A stretch of DNA of 6,760 nt from DATHSN01 sp035464115 (GCA_035464115.1 DATHSN010000104.1:1-6760), one strand, 5' to 3'. Shown: positions 1 to 5,809, counted from the stretch's first letter. Program-made: numbers and translations. The notes: generated from the letters alone by a model not told the origin.

Positions 1-1
1 G

Positions 2-1177
2 TTCACCGTCTCGGTCGCCGCGCCGGTGGCCGACCCGCGGCCCCTCGACGTGGCCACCGCCACCGGTGGACCCGGCGACCCGCCGGCGACCCCCGACCCG
101 ACCGGCACCGTCCCGCCGCCGACCGACGATCCGCCCGCCACCGTGGCCCCGCCCGCCACCGTGGCCCCGCCGCCGGCCGCCACGGTGGCCAGCCTGTCGG
201 CCACCCGCCCCGGCCTCTTCGGCGGCACCCGCGACCTCGGCACCTGCGACGTGGAGGCCATGATCGCGTTCCTCTCGTCGGAGCCGGCGAAGGCCGCCGC
301 CTGGGCCGCCACCCAGGGCATCCCCGCCGCCGACCTGCCCGCCTACCTGCGGTCGCTGACCCCGGTCGTGCTCCGCGCCGACACCCGGGTGACGAACCAC
401 GGCTACCGCGACGGTCGGGCCACCCCCCGCCAGGCCGTCCTGCAAGCCGGCACCGCGGTGCTCGTCGACGAGTTCGGCATCCCCCGCGCCAAGTGCGGCT
501 GCGGCAACCCGCTGCTGCCGCCGGTCCCGACGCCCACCACCCCCACCTACGTCGGCCCGCCGTGGCCGACGTTCGACCCCGCCACCGTCGTGGTCGTGGT
601 GAACGTGCAGCAGACGGTGATCACCGAGCTGGTGGTGGCCGACCTCGAGTCGACCGGCTACTTCCCGGTGGTCGACGGCGTGGCCGGCCCGGAGATCCTG
701 GTCGACGACGCCTGCGACCTCTATCCCGAGCTCTGCGGCGAGGACACGACGGTCACCGTGCCGCCGTCCGTGCCGCCGACCGTCCCCGACGAGCCCGAGC
801 TGCGCACCGGCGAGATCCAGGTGACGCTGCGCTGGTCGTCGGCCGCCGACCTCGATCTGGCGGTGACCGACCCGACCGGCGACACCGTGTCGTACGGCAA
901 CCGGTTGGTGCTGAGCGGCGGGACGCTCGACGTCGACGCCAACAGCGGCTGCGGCAGCGTCGACGCGCCGGTGGAGAACATCATCTGGCCCGAGGGCTCG
1001 GCCGTGCCCGGTGAGTACGTGGTCACCGTGTCGCTGTGGTCGCCCTGCGACCAGGGCGACCCCCAGCCCTACGAGCTCGTCATCAGGGTGGGCGACGAGG
1101 TGGTCCCCCTGCCCGGCGGCGGGGTCGGCACGGTGTCGGCGGGCTCGCCGGTGGAGTACTCCTTCGGGTTCGGTTGA
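2..1177 (+). CDS. Secreted DUF6777 protein with C-terminal beta-sandwich domain (5' partial)
   Basis: The frame is open to the left edge, so the true start and any signal peptide lie outside the window; a GTG at 26 is in frame but is probably internal. Of 391 visible residues, about 15-65 are a Pro/Thr/Ala-rich linker. About 73-193 match what I recall of DUF6777, an actinobacterial family of unknown function: LTPVVLRADTRVTNHGYRDG, then VLQAGTAVLVD, then a CGCGNPL box. The visible N-terminal FTVSVA also resembles the start of that family. About 270-391 look like a YfaP/DUF2135-type beta-sandwich, with DLDLAVTDPTGD, SGGTLDVDAN, an ENIIW box and GEYVVTVS. Seven cysteines (82, 165, 167, 238, 245, 317, 349) fit an exported, disulfide-bonded protein. 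An extracellular or surface role is inferred; no catalytic motif is seen. The domain names rest on memory of the families, not on a search. Confidence 0.85.
   Translation, partial: FTVSVAAPVADPRPLDVATATGGPGDPPATPDPTGTVPPPTDDPPATVAPPATVAPPPAATVASLSATRPGLFGGTRDLGTCDVEAMIAFLSSEPAKAAAWAATQGIPAADLPAYLRSLTPVVLRADTRVTNHGYRDGRATPRQAVLQAGTAVLVDEFGIPRAKCGCGNPLLPPVPTPTTPTYVGPPWPTFDPATVVVVVNVQQTVITELVVADLESTGYFPVVDGVAGPEILVDDACDLYPELCGEDTTVTVPPSVPPTVPDEPELRTGEIQVTLRWSSAADLDLAVTDPTGDTVSYGNRLVLSGGTLDVDANSGCGSVDAPVENIIWPEGSAVPGEYVVTVSLWSPCDQGDPQPYELVIRVGDEVVPLPGGGVGTVSAGSPVEYSFGFG
131..166 (+). repeat. 18-bp perfect tandem repeat, two copies, encoding PPATVA
   Basis: The unit at 131-148 is repeated exactly at 149-166, and a degenerate third copy follows at 167-190 (PPPAATVA). 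It lies in frame within the Pro/Thr-rich linker of the DUF6777 protein, so a change in copy number would alter linker length by six residues without shifting the frame. Confidence 0.9.
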
Positions 1178-1187
1178 GGTCCGGCCA

Positions 1188-1218
1188 GGGGCCGCCCGGC
1201 CATGGGCCGGGCGGCCCC
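1188..1218 (+). terminator. Perfect 14-bp GC hairpin after the DUF6777 gene
   Basis: The arms at 1188-1201 and 1205-1218 are exact inverted complements (GGGGCCGCCCGGCC / GGCCGGGCGGCCCC) around a 3-nt ATG loop. The hairpin begins 10 nt after the TGA stop. It is followed by TTCTGG rather than a T-run, as is common for terminators in high-GC actinobacteria. It probably ends the upstream transcript and separates it from the diguanylate cyclase gene. The structure is certain; its termination function is inferred. Confidence 0.7.
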
Positions 1219-1259
1219 TTCTGGCCCCGAGGTTCAATGCGGTGGTCCCAACCGCCGAT

Positions 1260-1264
1260 GGGAG
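1260..1264 (+). promoter_or_regulatory. Ribosome binding site candidate deciding the cyclase start
   Basis: GGGAG lies 3 nt before GTG 1268. This spacing is short, but it is the best purine-rich site near any in-frame start of this gene. The alternatives are ATG 1202, which lies inside the terminator loop, GTG 1289 and ATG 1322; none has a better site. Confidence 0.4.
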
Positions 1265-1267
1265 TGT

Positions 1268-2521
1268 GTGGCGGACCGACGTACCACGGTGGCCTCGAGC
1301 CAGGCCGCTCTCCTGCAGCGGATGTCGGGCGCGCGCGCCGTGGCGGTCGGCTGGGGTGTCGCCGACGCGTCGGACCGGCGGTGGCTGGCGGTCGCCCCGC
1401 CCGGCGTCGCCCCGCCGCCGCTGACGTCGCTGCCCCCCGCCGGGCCGCTGACGACCGTCGTCGAGGGGACCACCGGTCCCCCCGACGGCGCCGGCACGTG
1501 GCGGATCGTCGTCGACGCCCTCGACGACCAGCTCGAGGTGCTGGTCGCCGTCGCGCCCGCCGACGCCCTCGACGACGACGCCCTGGCCCCGGCGGTCGCC
1601 GCCATCGGCACGGTGCTCGCGGTGGAGCTGCGCGCCGCCTGGCTCGACGAGGTGGTGCGCCGGTCGACCGACGTGGTGGTGATCCGCGACGCCCAGCTGC
1701 GCATCCGGTGGGTGAGCCCCCAGGTCACCGCCTCGCTCGGATGGGAGCCCGAGGACCTCGTCGGGCTGTTCGGTGACCACCTCGGGCACCCCGACGAGCT
1801 GCACGCCGCCGCCGAGCTGCTCGTCGAGCACGCCGAGGGCCGGGGTGACTTCCCCCCGCGCCGGTTCCGCCTGGCGCACCGCGAGGGCGGCTGGCGCTGG
1901 TTCGAGCTCGGCGTGTCGAACCTCCTCGACGACCCTGCGGTGCTGGGGTTCGTGGTGGTGGGACGCGACGTCACCGCCGAGGTGGAGGCCACCGAGCGGC
2001 TGGAGGCGGCCCTCACCCGGTTGTCGCACGCCGCCCACCACGATCCGCTGACCCGGCTGCCCAACCGGGTGGCGCTCACCGAGCGGCTCCGGGCGGTGGT
2101 GGCGGGCGAGCGGGGCCCGGGGGAGGCGGCGGTGCTGTTCTGCGACCTCGACGGCTTCAAGGAGGTGAACGACGACCACGGTCACGAGGCCGGTGATCGC
2201 TTCCTCGGCGTCGTCGGGGCCCACATCCGCGCCGCGGTGCGCGCCGACGACCTGGTGGCCCGCTACGGCGGCGACGAGTTCGTCGTCGTGGCCGTCGGCC
2301 TCGAGGGCGAGTCCGAGGCGGTCGAGGTGGGTGAGCGCGTCCTCGACGCGGTGCGGCGCTCGTCGGCGTCGGAGTGGCCCGACCACACGCTGTCGGCCAG
2401 CATCGGCGTGGTGATGGTGGACGGCCACCGGTCGAGCGACGACCTGCTGCGGGCCGCCGACGCCGCCATGTACGCCGCCAAGTTCCGCGGCGGCGACCGG
2501 GTGTGGCTCCCCCAGGGGTGA
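1268..2521 (+). CDS. PAS-GGDEF diguanylate cyclase
   Basis: This predicted cytoplasmic enzyme condenses two GTP into the second messenger cyclic di-GMP. With the GTG start at 1268 it has 417 residues. Residues 1-120 form an unassigned region, possibly a degenerate GAF-like sensor. About 128-240 is a PAS domain (DVVVIRDAQLRIRWVSPQV, later GRDVTAEVEATERL). About 257-415 is a GGDEF domain beginning DPLTRLPNR at 259. The active site GGDEF is intact at 334-338, the metal-binding Asp lies in CDLDGFKEVND at 293, and the inhibitory I-site RADD at 325-328 has the normal five-residue spacing, so active enzyme with product feedback is expected. No EAL or HD-GYP domain and no membrane segment are seen. 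The ligand sensed is unknown. The ATG at 1202 would add 22 residues but sits inside a terminator hairpin, so I prefer 1268. The stop lies 20 nt before the pfkB start. Confidence 0.93.
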   Translation: MADRRTTVASSQAALLQRMSGARAVAVGWGVADASDRRWLAVAPPGVAPPPLTSLPPAGPLTTVVEGTTGPPDGAGTWRIVVDALDDQLEVLVAVAPADALDDDALAPAVAAIGTVLAVELRAAWLDEVVRRSTDVVVIRDAQLRIRWVSPQVTASLGWEPEDLVGLFGDHLGHPDELHAAAELLVEHAEGRGDFPPRRFRLAHREGGWRWFELGVSNLLDDPAVLGFVVVGRDVTAEVEATERLEAALTRLSHAAHHDPLTRLPNRVALTERLRAVVAGERGPGEAAVLFCDLDGFKEVNDDHGHEAGDRFLGVVGAHIRAAVRADDLVARYGGDEFVVVAVGLEGESEAVEVGERVLDAVRRSSASEWPDHTLSASIGVVMVDGHRSSDDLLRAADAAMYAAKFRGGDRVWLPQG

Positions 2522-2528
2522 GGGTCGG

Positions 2529-2541
2529 TACGGTCGGGGGC
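2529..2541 (+). promoter_or_regulatory. -10-like TACGGT placed for a leaderless pfkB transcript
   Basis: TACGGT at 2529-2534 fits the actinobacterial -10 pattern TAnnnT. Exactly 7 nt then lead to GTG 2542, so transcription could begin at the start codon itself. The same layout occurs before the gene at 5495. No convincing -35 box is seen. Confidence 0.45.
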
Positions 2542-3495
2542 GTGCCCGACGTCATCACCGTCACGCCCAACCCCACCGTCGATCTCGCCGTCGAGGTCGA
2601 TCAGATCCGACCCGGGATCAAGCTGCGGTGCTCCGACCCCGCCATCGACCCGGGCGGCGGTGGCATCAACTGCGCCCGGGTGGTGGTCGAGCTCGGTGGG
2701 ACGGCGAGCGCGTTCTACCTCGCCGGTGGCGTGAACGGTCAGCGGATGCGCTCCCTGCTGTCGGGGCGCGGGGTGGAGGAGCACGCGGTCGAGATCGTCG
2801 AGGAGACCCGGCAGAGCTTCCACGCCCACCCCCTCGACGGTGGCGAGCTCTACCGGTTCGTGCTCCCCGGACCCGAGGTCACGAGCGCGGAGTGCGACCA
2901 CCTGGTCGACGCGGTGGTCGACCAGGTCGCTCCCGGCGCCATCGTGGTGGCCAGCGGGAGCCTGCCCCCGGGTGCGCCCGACGACCTCTACGCCCACCTG
3001 GCCCGGGCCGTCCGCGAGCGTCGCGGCCGCCTGGTGCTCGACACCACCGCGCCCGCGCTCGGTCTCGCTGCCGACGAGGGCGTGTTCGTGCTCCGCAACA
3101 ACCAGCGGGAGATGGCCGAGCTGGTGGGTCGCGACCTCAGCGACCACGCCGACCAGGAGGCCGCGCTGGCCGAGCTGGTCGACCGGGGCGCGGCCGAGGT
3201 GGTGCTCATGGGCCTCGGCGCCGAGGGGTCGTTGGTGATGACCGCCGACGCCGCCTGGCGGATCCCCGCCCCGCAGGTCGAGGTGGCGAGCGTGGTCGGG
3301 GCCGGTGACAGCCTCACCGGGGCGCTGGCCCTCGGGCTGGCGCGGGGGTGGACGGTGGAGCGGGCCGCGGTGTGGGCGGTCGCCGCCGGGGCGGCGGCGG
3401 TGATGACGCCACGCACCGAGCTGTGCCGTCGCGCCGACGTCGAGCGCCTGGTCGACACGATCGAGCCCCGCCCGGTGCCGCGACCCGGCCGGTAG
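2542..3495 (+). CDS. pfkB: 6-phosphofructokinase, PfkB (Pfk-2) type
   Basis: This ribokinase-fold sugar kinase is predicted to phosphorylate fructose 6-phosphate to fructose 1,6-bisphosphate with ATP in glycolysis. From GTG 2542 it has 317 residues, close to the usual size (E. coli Pfk-2, about 309). Compared from memory with E. coli Pfk-2, the key residues fall at the same numbers: Asp14, KLRC at 27-30, the PGGGGIN segment at 37-43, Arg90 in TRQ, and catalytic Asp256 in VVGAGDS. The middle carries YRFVLPG and SGSLPPG, also Pfk-2-like. This shared register supports the chosen start over GTG 2518, which overlaps the cyclase stop as GTGA and would add eight residues. FruK or LacC (1-phosphofructokinase, tagatose-6-phosphate kinase) are relatives, but no fructose PTS or tagatose genes are nearby. 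It could be read through from the cyclase gene or driven by its own -10-like site. Confidence 0.9.
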   Translation: MPDVITVTPNPTVDLAVEVDQIRPGIKLRCSDPAIDPGGGGINCARVVVELGGTASAFYLAGGVNGQRMRSLLSGRGVEEHAVEIVEETRQSFHAHPLDGGELYRFVLPGPEVTSAECDHLVDAVVDQVAPGAIVVASGSLPPGAPDDLYAHLARAVRERRGRLVLDTTAPALGLAADEGVFVLRNNQREMAELVGRDLSDHADQEAALAELVDRGAAEVVLMGLGAEGSLVMTADAAWRIPAPQVEVASVVGAGDSLTGALALGLARGWTVERAAVWAVAAGAAAVMTPRTELCRRADVERLVDTIEPRPVPRPGR

Positions 3496-3526
3496 CTGCA
3501 CCCGCCCACGGCGGGGCCAACCGGCC
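3487..3526 (+). terminator. Nested hairpin across the end of pfkB
   Basis: The outer arms GGCCGGT (3487-3493) and ACCGGCC (3520-3526) enclose a second perfect hairpin, CCCGCC (3501-3506), CAC loop, GGCGGG (3510-3515). There is no T-run. It overlaps the pfkB stop codon and may reduce readthrough into the next gene; this function is inferred. Confidence 0.45.
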
Positions 3527-3562
3527 AGGTATCAGCGCGGACGGGCCGGGTAGCGGCTCCCC

Positions 3563-3682
3563 ATGAGCGATCTGCGCATCGGCATGACCCTCTCGTCGGA
3601 GGACCGGCCCCCGGCCCGGCTGGTGGAGCTGGGTGCCGAGGCCGAGCGCCCCGAGTCGGTGGCGGGCGGCGGCGCCGCATGA
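3563..3682 (+). pseudogene. 39-codon ORF, probable N-terminal remnant of a luciferase-like oxidoreductase
   Basis: ATG 3563 opens a 39-residue ORF. It begins MSDLRIGMTLSSEDRPPARL and continues VELGAEAERPESV before a short Gly/Ala tail and TGA. The order of a short beta strand (LRIGMTL), a loop, a helix (ARLVELGAEAE) and ESV is typical of the start of LLM-class, often F420-dependent, oxidoreductases, where the helix is normally followed by GF-(D/E)-SVW. Here the GF pair is missing and the protein ends at once, whereas the full family has about 300 residues. Codon third positions are nearly all G or C, as in its neighbours. The stop overlaps the protease start as ATGA, so it may now act as a translated leader. 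It could instead be a genuine small protein. No other part of an LLM gene is visible in the window. Confidence 0.5.
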
Positions 3683-4728
3683 CCGGGCGGGTCGGCCGGC
3701 TGCTCGTCGCCCTGGCCGTGCTCGCGCTGGCTGGCTGTTCGTCGTCGAACGACGACACCGCCACCGGTTCGGGCGCCGACGCCCCCGCCGAGCCCAGCGC
3801 CGCCGTCGACCGGGTGCCCGGCGTGGTGCAGGACGTGGCGCCCTCGGTCGTGGTGATCCAGACCGGTGAGGGCGCGGGGAGCGGCGTGGTGTGGAGCGCC
3901 GACGGGAGCCTGGTCACCAACGCCCACGTGGTCGGCGACCGGCGCGAGGTCACGGTGCTGTTCGCCGACGGGGAGCAGCGCCGCGCCGAGGTGGTCGCCA
4001 CCGACGTCTTCACCGACCTGGCGCTGCTGCGGGTCGACCGGACGGGCCTCCCCGAGATCGCCCGCGCCGACGAGGTGCCACCGGTGGGCACCGGCGTCGT
4101 CGCCATCGGCAGCCCGCTGGGCTTCCAGAACACCGTCTCGGTGGGGGTGATCTCCGGTGAGCGCCGCTCGATCCCCGGATCGGCGGCCGTCACCCCGGCC
4201 CTCGTCGACCTGCTCCAGACCGATGCCGCCATCTCCCCGGGCAACTCCGGTGGCGCCCTCGTCGATCTCGACGGGCGCCTGGTCGGCATCGCGGTGGCCT
4301 ACCTGCCGCCCCAGGCCACCGGCGCGGTGTCGATCGGCTTCGCCATCCCGGTGCCCACCGTGGTCGACGTCATCGGCCAGCTCGCGGCGGACGGGCGGGC
4401 GGTCCACGCCTTCGCCGGGCTGCAGCTCGCTCCGGTGACGCCCCGGATGGCCGAGGCGTTCGACCTGCCGGCGGCCGGCGCGCTGGTCGGCGAGGTCGTC
4501 CCCGACGGCCCGGCGGACCGGGCGGGGATCGAGCCGGGGTCGGTGATCGTGGCGGTCGACGGCTCCATGGTCCGCGGCCCCGAGGACGTGCTGGCCGCCA
4601 TCCGCCGGGCGGATCCGGGCGACGAGCTGGCCGTGACCCTCGCCGGACAGGGCGAGGCGGTCGACCGCGACGTGACGATCGAGCTCGTGGAACGACCCTC
4701 GCCCGACCGCGACGCGCTGCCCCGGTGA
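3679..4728 (+). CDS. Lipoprotein HtrA/DegP-type serine protease with PDZ domain
   Basis: This trypsin-like envelope protease, 349 residues, probably degrades or processes misfolded exported proteins. It starts with a short lipoprotein signal: basic N-terminus, hydrophobic run to residue 19, lipobox LAGC with Cys20. About 21-45 is a low-complexity Ser/Asp/Ala linker. About 48-235 is the protease domain with an intact catalytic triad: His83 in TNAHVV, Asp113 in TDLALLRV and Ser190 in SPGNSGGAL. About 246-342 is a single PDZ domain that could bind substrate C-termini (AGLQLAPVTPRM, then GPADRAGIEPGSVIVAVDG). Actinobacterial HtrA proteins often have an N-terminal transmembrane helix; here a lipid anchor is predicted instead. 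The start is ATG 3679, which shares ATGA with the upstream small ORF, so translational coupling is likely. No regulator or two-component system lies beside it. Confidence 0.93.
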   Translation: MTGRVGRLLVALAVLALAGCSSSNDDTATGSGADAPAEPSAAVDRVPGVVQDVAPSVVVIQTGEGAGSGVVWSADGSLVTNAHVVGDRREVTVLFADGEQRRAEVVATDVFTDLALLRVDRTGLPEIARADEVPPVGTGVVAIGSPLGFQNTVSVGVISGERRSIPGSAAVTPALVDLLQTDAAISPGNSGGALVDLDGRLVGIAVAYLPPQATGAVSIGFAIPVPTVVDVIGQLAADGRAVHAFAGLQLAPVTPRMAEAFDLPAAGALVGEVVPDGPADRAGIEPGSVIVAVDGSMVRGPEDVLAAIRRADPGDELAVTLAGQGEAVDRDVTIELVERPSPDRDALPR

Positions 4729-4730
4729 GG

Positions 4731-4761
4731 GCCCGCGGCGGCATGCGGGCGGTGCCCCGCC
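4731..4761 (+). terminator. Overlapping GC hairpins after the HtrA gene
   Basis: Two mutually exclusive stems are visible: GCCCGC (4731-4736) with GCGGGC (4745-4750), and GGCGG (4748-4752) with CCGCC (4757-4761) followed by TTCCCCC. They begin 2 nt after the stop codon. Neither has a real T-run, so termination is only suggested. Confidence 0.4.
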
Positions 4762-4784
4762 TTCCCCCGCCGGCTCCCGCGGCG

Positions 4785-4790
4785 TACCGT
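4785..4790 (+). promoter_or_regulatory. -10-like TACCGT upstream of the B12-binding gene
   Basis: TACCGT fits the TAnnnT -10 pattern and lies 13 nt before GTG 4804. This implies a leader of only about 6 nt with no Shine-Dalgarno sequence. The same hexamer occurs before the gene at 5495. No -35 box is clear. Confidence 0.35.
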
Positions 4791-4803
4791 CGTCACCGAG
4801 ATC

Positions 4804-5454
4804 GTGTCACCACCGCGCCGACCCCCGCTGGGTGAGGCCTCCCGCCTCGCCGGACGACTGTGGATCGCGGCGCGCCACCTCGACGAGCCGCTGGCGGTGT
4901 CGACGCTGGGGCGGGCCTTCGCGGTGTTCACCCCCGGCGACGTCGCCGACCGGGTGGTCGTGCCGGTGATGCAACGCCTGGGCGACAGCTGGCGCGACGA
5001 CCCCGGGATCGTGCCGTCGGAGCACTTCGCCTCCCAGATCGTGCGGGGCCAGTTCCAGCACCGGGCCAGCCAGAACGGCCGGGAGACCGGCCCGCTGGCG
5101 GTGTGCTTCTCCCCCGACGGCGACCAGCACGACCTCGGTGTCCACCTGGCCGCGGCCACCCTGCGGTCGGCGGGATGGCAGGCCCGGCTCATCGGTGCGG
5201 CAACACCCGTGTCGAGCGCCCGCCACGTCGTCGAGCACCTCCGACCCGACCTGTTGGTGGTCGGCGCCGGGATGCGGGAGTCGGCCGAGGAGTTCCTCGC
5301 GTCCGACCTGGCCGAGCTGGTCCCCACCGTGGCCGGCGGGTGCGGGTTCCGGGCCGACGACCTGGCCGATCTCGAGCACGCCACCGTGCACGAGGGACGG
5401 TTCTCGGCCCTGCCCTCGGTCGTGCAGCGCCTGCGCCGCCCGCTCCGGCGCTGA
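4804..5454 (+). CDS. Stand-alone B12-binding protein with CarH-like light-sensor motifs
   Basis: The 216-residue cytoplasmic protein has two recognisable parts. Residues about 13-90 form a helical B12-binding cap with Trp63, nine residues, then Glu73-His74 (GDSWRDDPGIVPSEHF). That is the Wx9EH motif reported for CarH-type adenosylcobalamin photoreceptors. Residues about 97-212 are a Rossmann-like cobalamin domain with an intact DxHxxG box, Asp107-Gln-His109-Asp-Leu-Gly112; His109 is the predicted lower cobalt ligand. The later Gly178-Gly179 pair is present, but the usual SxL segment reads GAG (154-156). Unlike CarH/LitR there is no MerR-type DNA-binding domain; only about 12 residues precede the cap. 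Arg64 follows the Trp, where I recall Thermus CarH having the His that replaces the lower-energy ligand after light. It might be a light or B12 sensor acting through a partner, or a cobalamin carrier. GTG 4804 is the first in-frame start after the promoter-like site. Confidence 0.85.
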   Translation: MSPPRRPPLGEASRLAGRLWIAARHLDEPLAVSTLGRAFAVFTPGDVADRVVVPVMQRLGDSWRDDPGIVPSEHFASQIVRGQFQHRASQNGRETGPLAVCFSPDGDQHDLGVHLAAATLRSAGWQARLIGAATPVSSARHVVEHLRPDLLVVGAGMRESAEEFLASDLAELVPTVAGGCGFRADDLADLEHATVHEGRFSALPSVVQRLRRPLRR

Positions 5455-5481
5455 TCCCCCTCGATCCGCCGGCGGGGCCGG

Positions 5482-5494
5482 TACCGTCACGCCC
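5482..5494 (+). promoter_or_regulatory. -10-like TACCGT placed for a leaderless transcript
   Basis: TACCGT at 5482-5487 is followed by 7 nt (CACGCCC) and then ATG 5495, the same geometry as TACGGT before pfkB. There is no ribosome binding site in between. No clear -35 box is visible. Confidence 0.5.
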
Positions 5495-5788
5495 ATGACC
5501 CCGGCCCGGAGCATCGTGCGGCGCAGCATCGACTGGTGGTTCCGCGACCGCACCTCGGGGGAGCTGGTCGTGGCCCAGGCGCCCAACGCGCCGATCCTGG
5601 TGTTCATCGCCGCCTGGGCCGTCCGCCGGATCGCCGATCCCGAGGGCGCGCTCGACCGGGTCCTCGACATCACCGGCACCGTGGCGCTCGTCGTGTGGGC
5701 CCTCGACGAGGTGGTGCGAGGGGTCAACCCGTGGCGGCGACTCCTCGGCACCGTGGTCCTCGTCGGGCTCGTGATCACCCGCCGGTGA
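5495..5788 (+). CDS. Small conserved-looking membrane protein, function unknown
   Basis: From ATG 5495 the protein has 97 residues. It begins with an amphipathic basic stretch containing WWFRDR (14-19) and GELVVAQAPNAP (22-33). Hydrophobic segments follow at about 33-46, 58-75 and 83-95, separated by charged RRIADPEGALDR and EVVRGVNPWRR, so two or three membrane helices are likely. The pattern (aromatic-RDR, VAQxPNxP, RGVNPWRR) resembles small hypothetical membrane proteins I associate with actinobacteria, but I cannot name a family. The start is set by the TACCGT-7-nt-ATG arrangement; longer in-frame extensions upstream overlap the B12 gene and are unlikely. It lies 40 nt after the B12-binding gene on the same strand and 12 nt from the convergent gene. 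A functional link to the B12 protein is possible but unsupported. Confidence 0.8.
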   Translation: MTPARSIVRRSIDWWFRDRTSGELVVAQAPNAPILVFIAAWAVRRIADPEGALDRVLDITGTVALVVWALDEVVRGVNPWRRLLGTVVLVGLVITRR

Positions 5789-5795
5789 CGACGGT

Positions 5796-5809
5796 CGGGG
5801 TCAGCCCCG
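5796..5809. terminator. Short hairpin at the convergent gene junction
   Basis: CGGGG (5796-5800), TCAG loop, CCCCG (5805-5809) makes a 5-bp stem over the stop of the minus-strand gene. It could serve both converging transcripts, but it is short and lacks a T-run, so support is weak. Confidence 0.3.

Noticed and set aside
26..28. GTG 26 as the true start of the DUF6777 protein
   Set aside because: The frame is open upstream, the preceding residues FTVSVAAP look like family sequence, and no signal peptide follows the GTG.
1202..1267. Upstream ATG extension of the diguanylate cyclase
   Set aside because: This ATG is the loop of a perfect terminator-like hairpin, has no ribosome binding site, and the added 22 residues show no conserved feature.
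1234..2160. Long open frame on the - strand across the diguanylate cyclase
   Set aside because: The translation is Ser/Arg/Thr-rich without family motifs, and the + strand frame has a full PAS-GGDEF protein; long antisense frames are expected at this GC content.
2518..2541. GTG 2518 as pfkB start (GTGA overlap with the cyclase stop)
   Set aside because: It is possible, but GTG 2542 puts all key residues at the same numbers as E. coli Pfk-2 and sits 7 nt after a -10-like site.
2263..3501. 412-residue open frame on the - strand across pfkB
   Set aside because: It is His/Gly/Arg-rich antisense shadow of a clearly conserved kinase on the + strand.
2988..4407. Two long - strand open frames across the HtrA gene
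   Set aside because: Both lack recognisable motifs, while the + strand carries lipobox, catalytic triad and PDZ domain.
4299..5778. Long - strand open frames across the B12-binding gene and small membrane protein
   Set aside because: Composition is typical of antisense translation of GC-rich coding DNA; the + strand proteins carry clear motifs or membrane segments.
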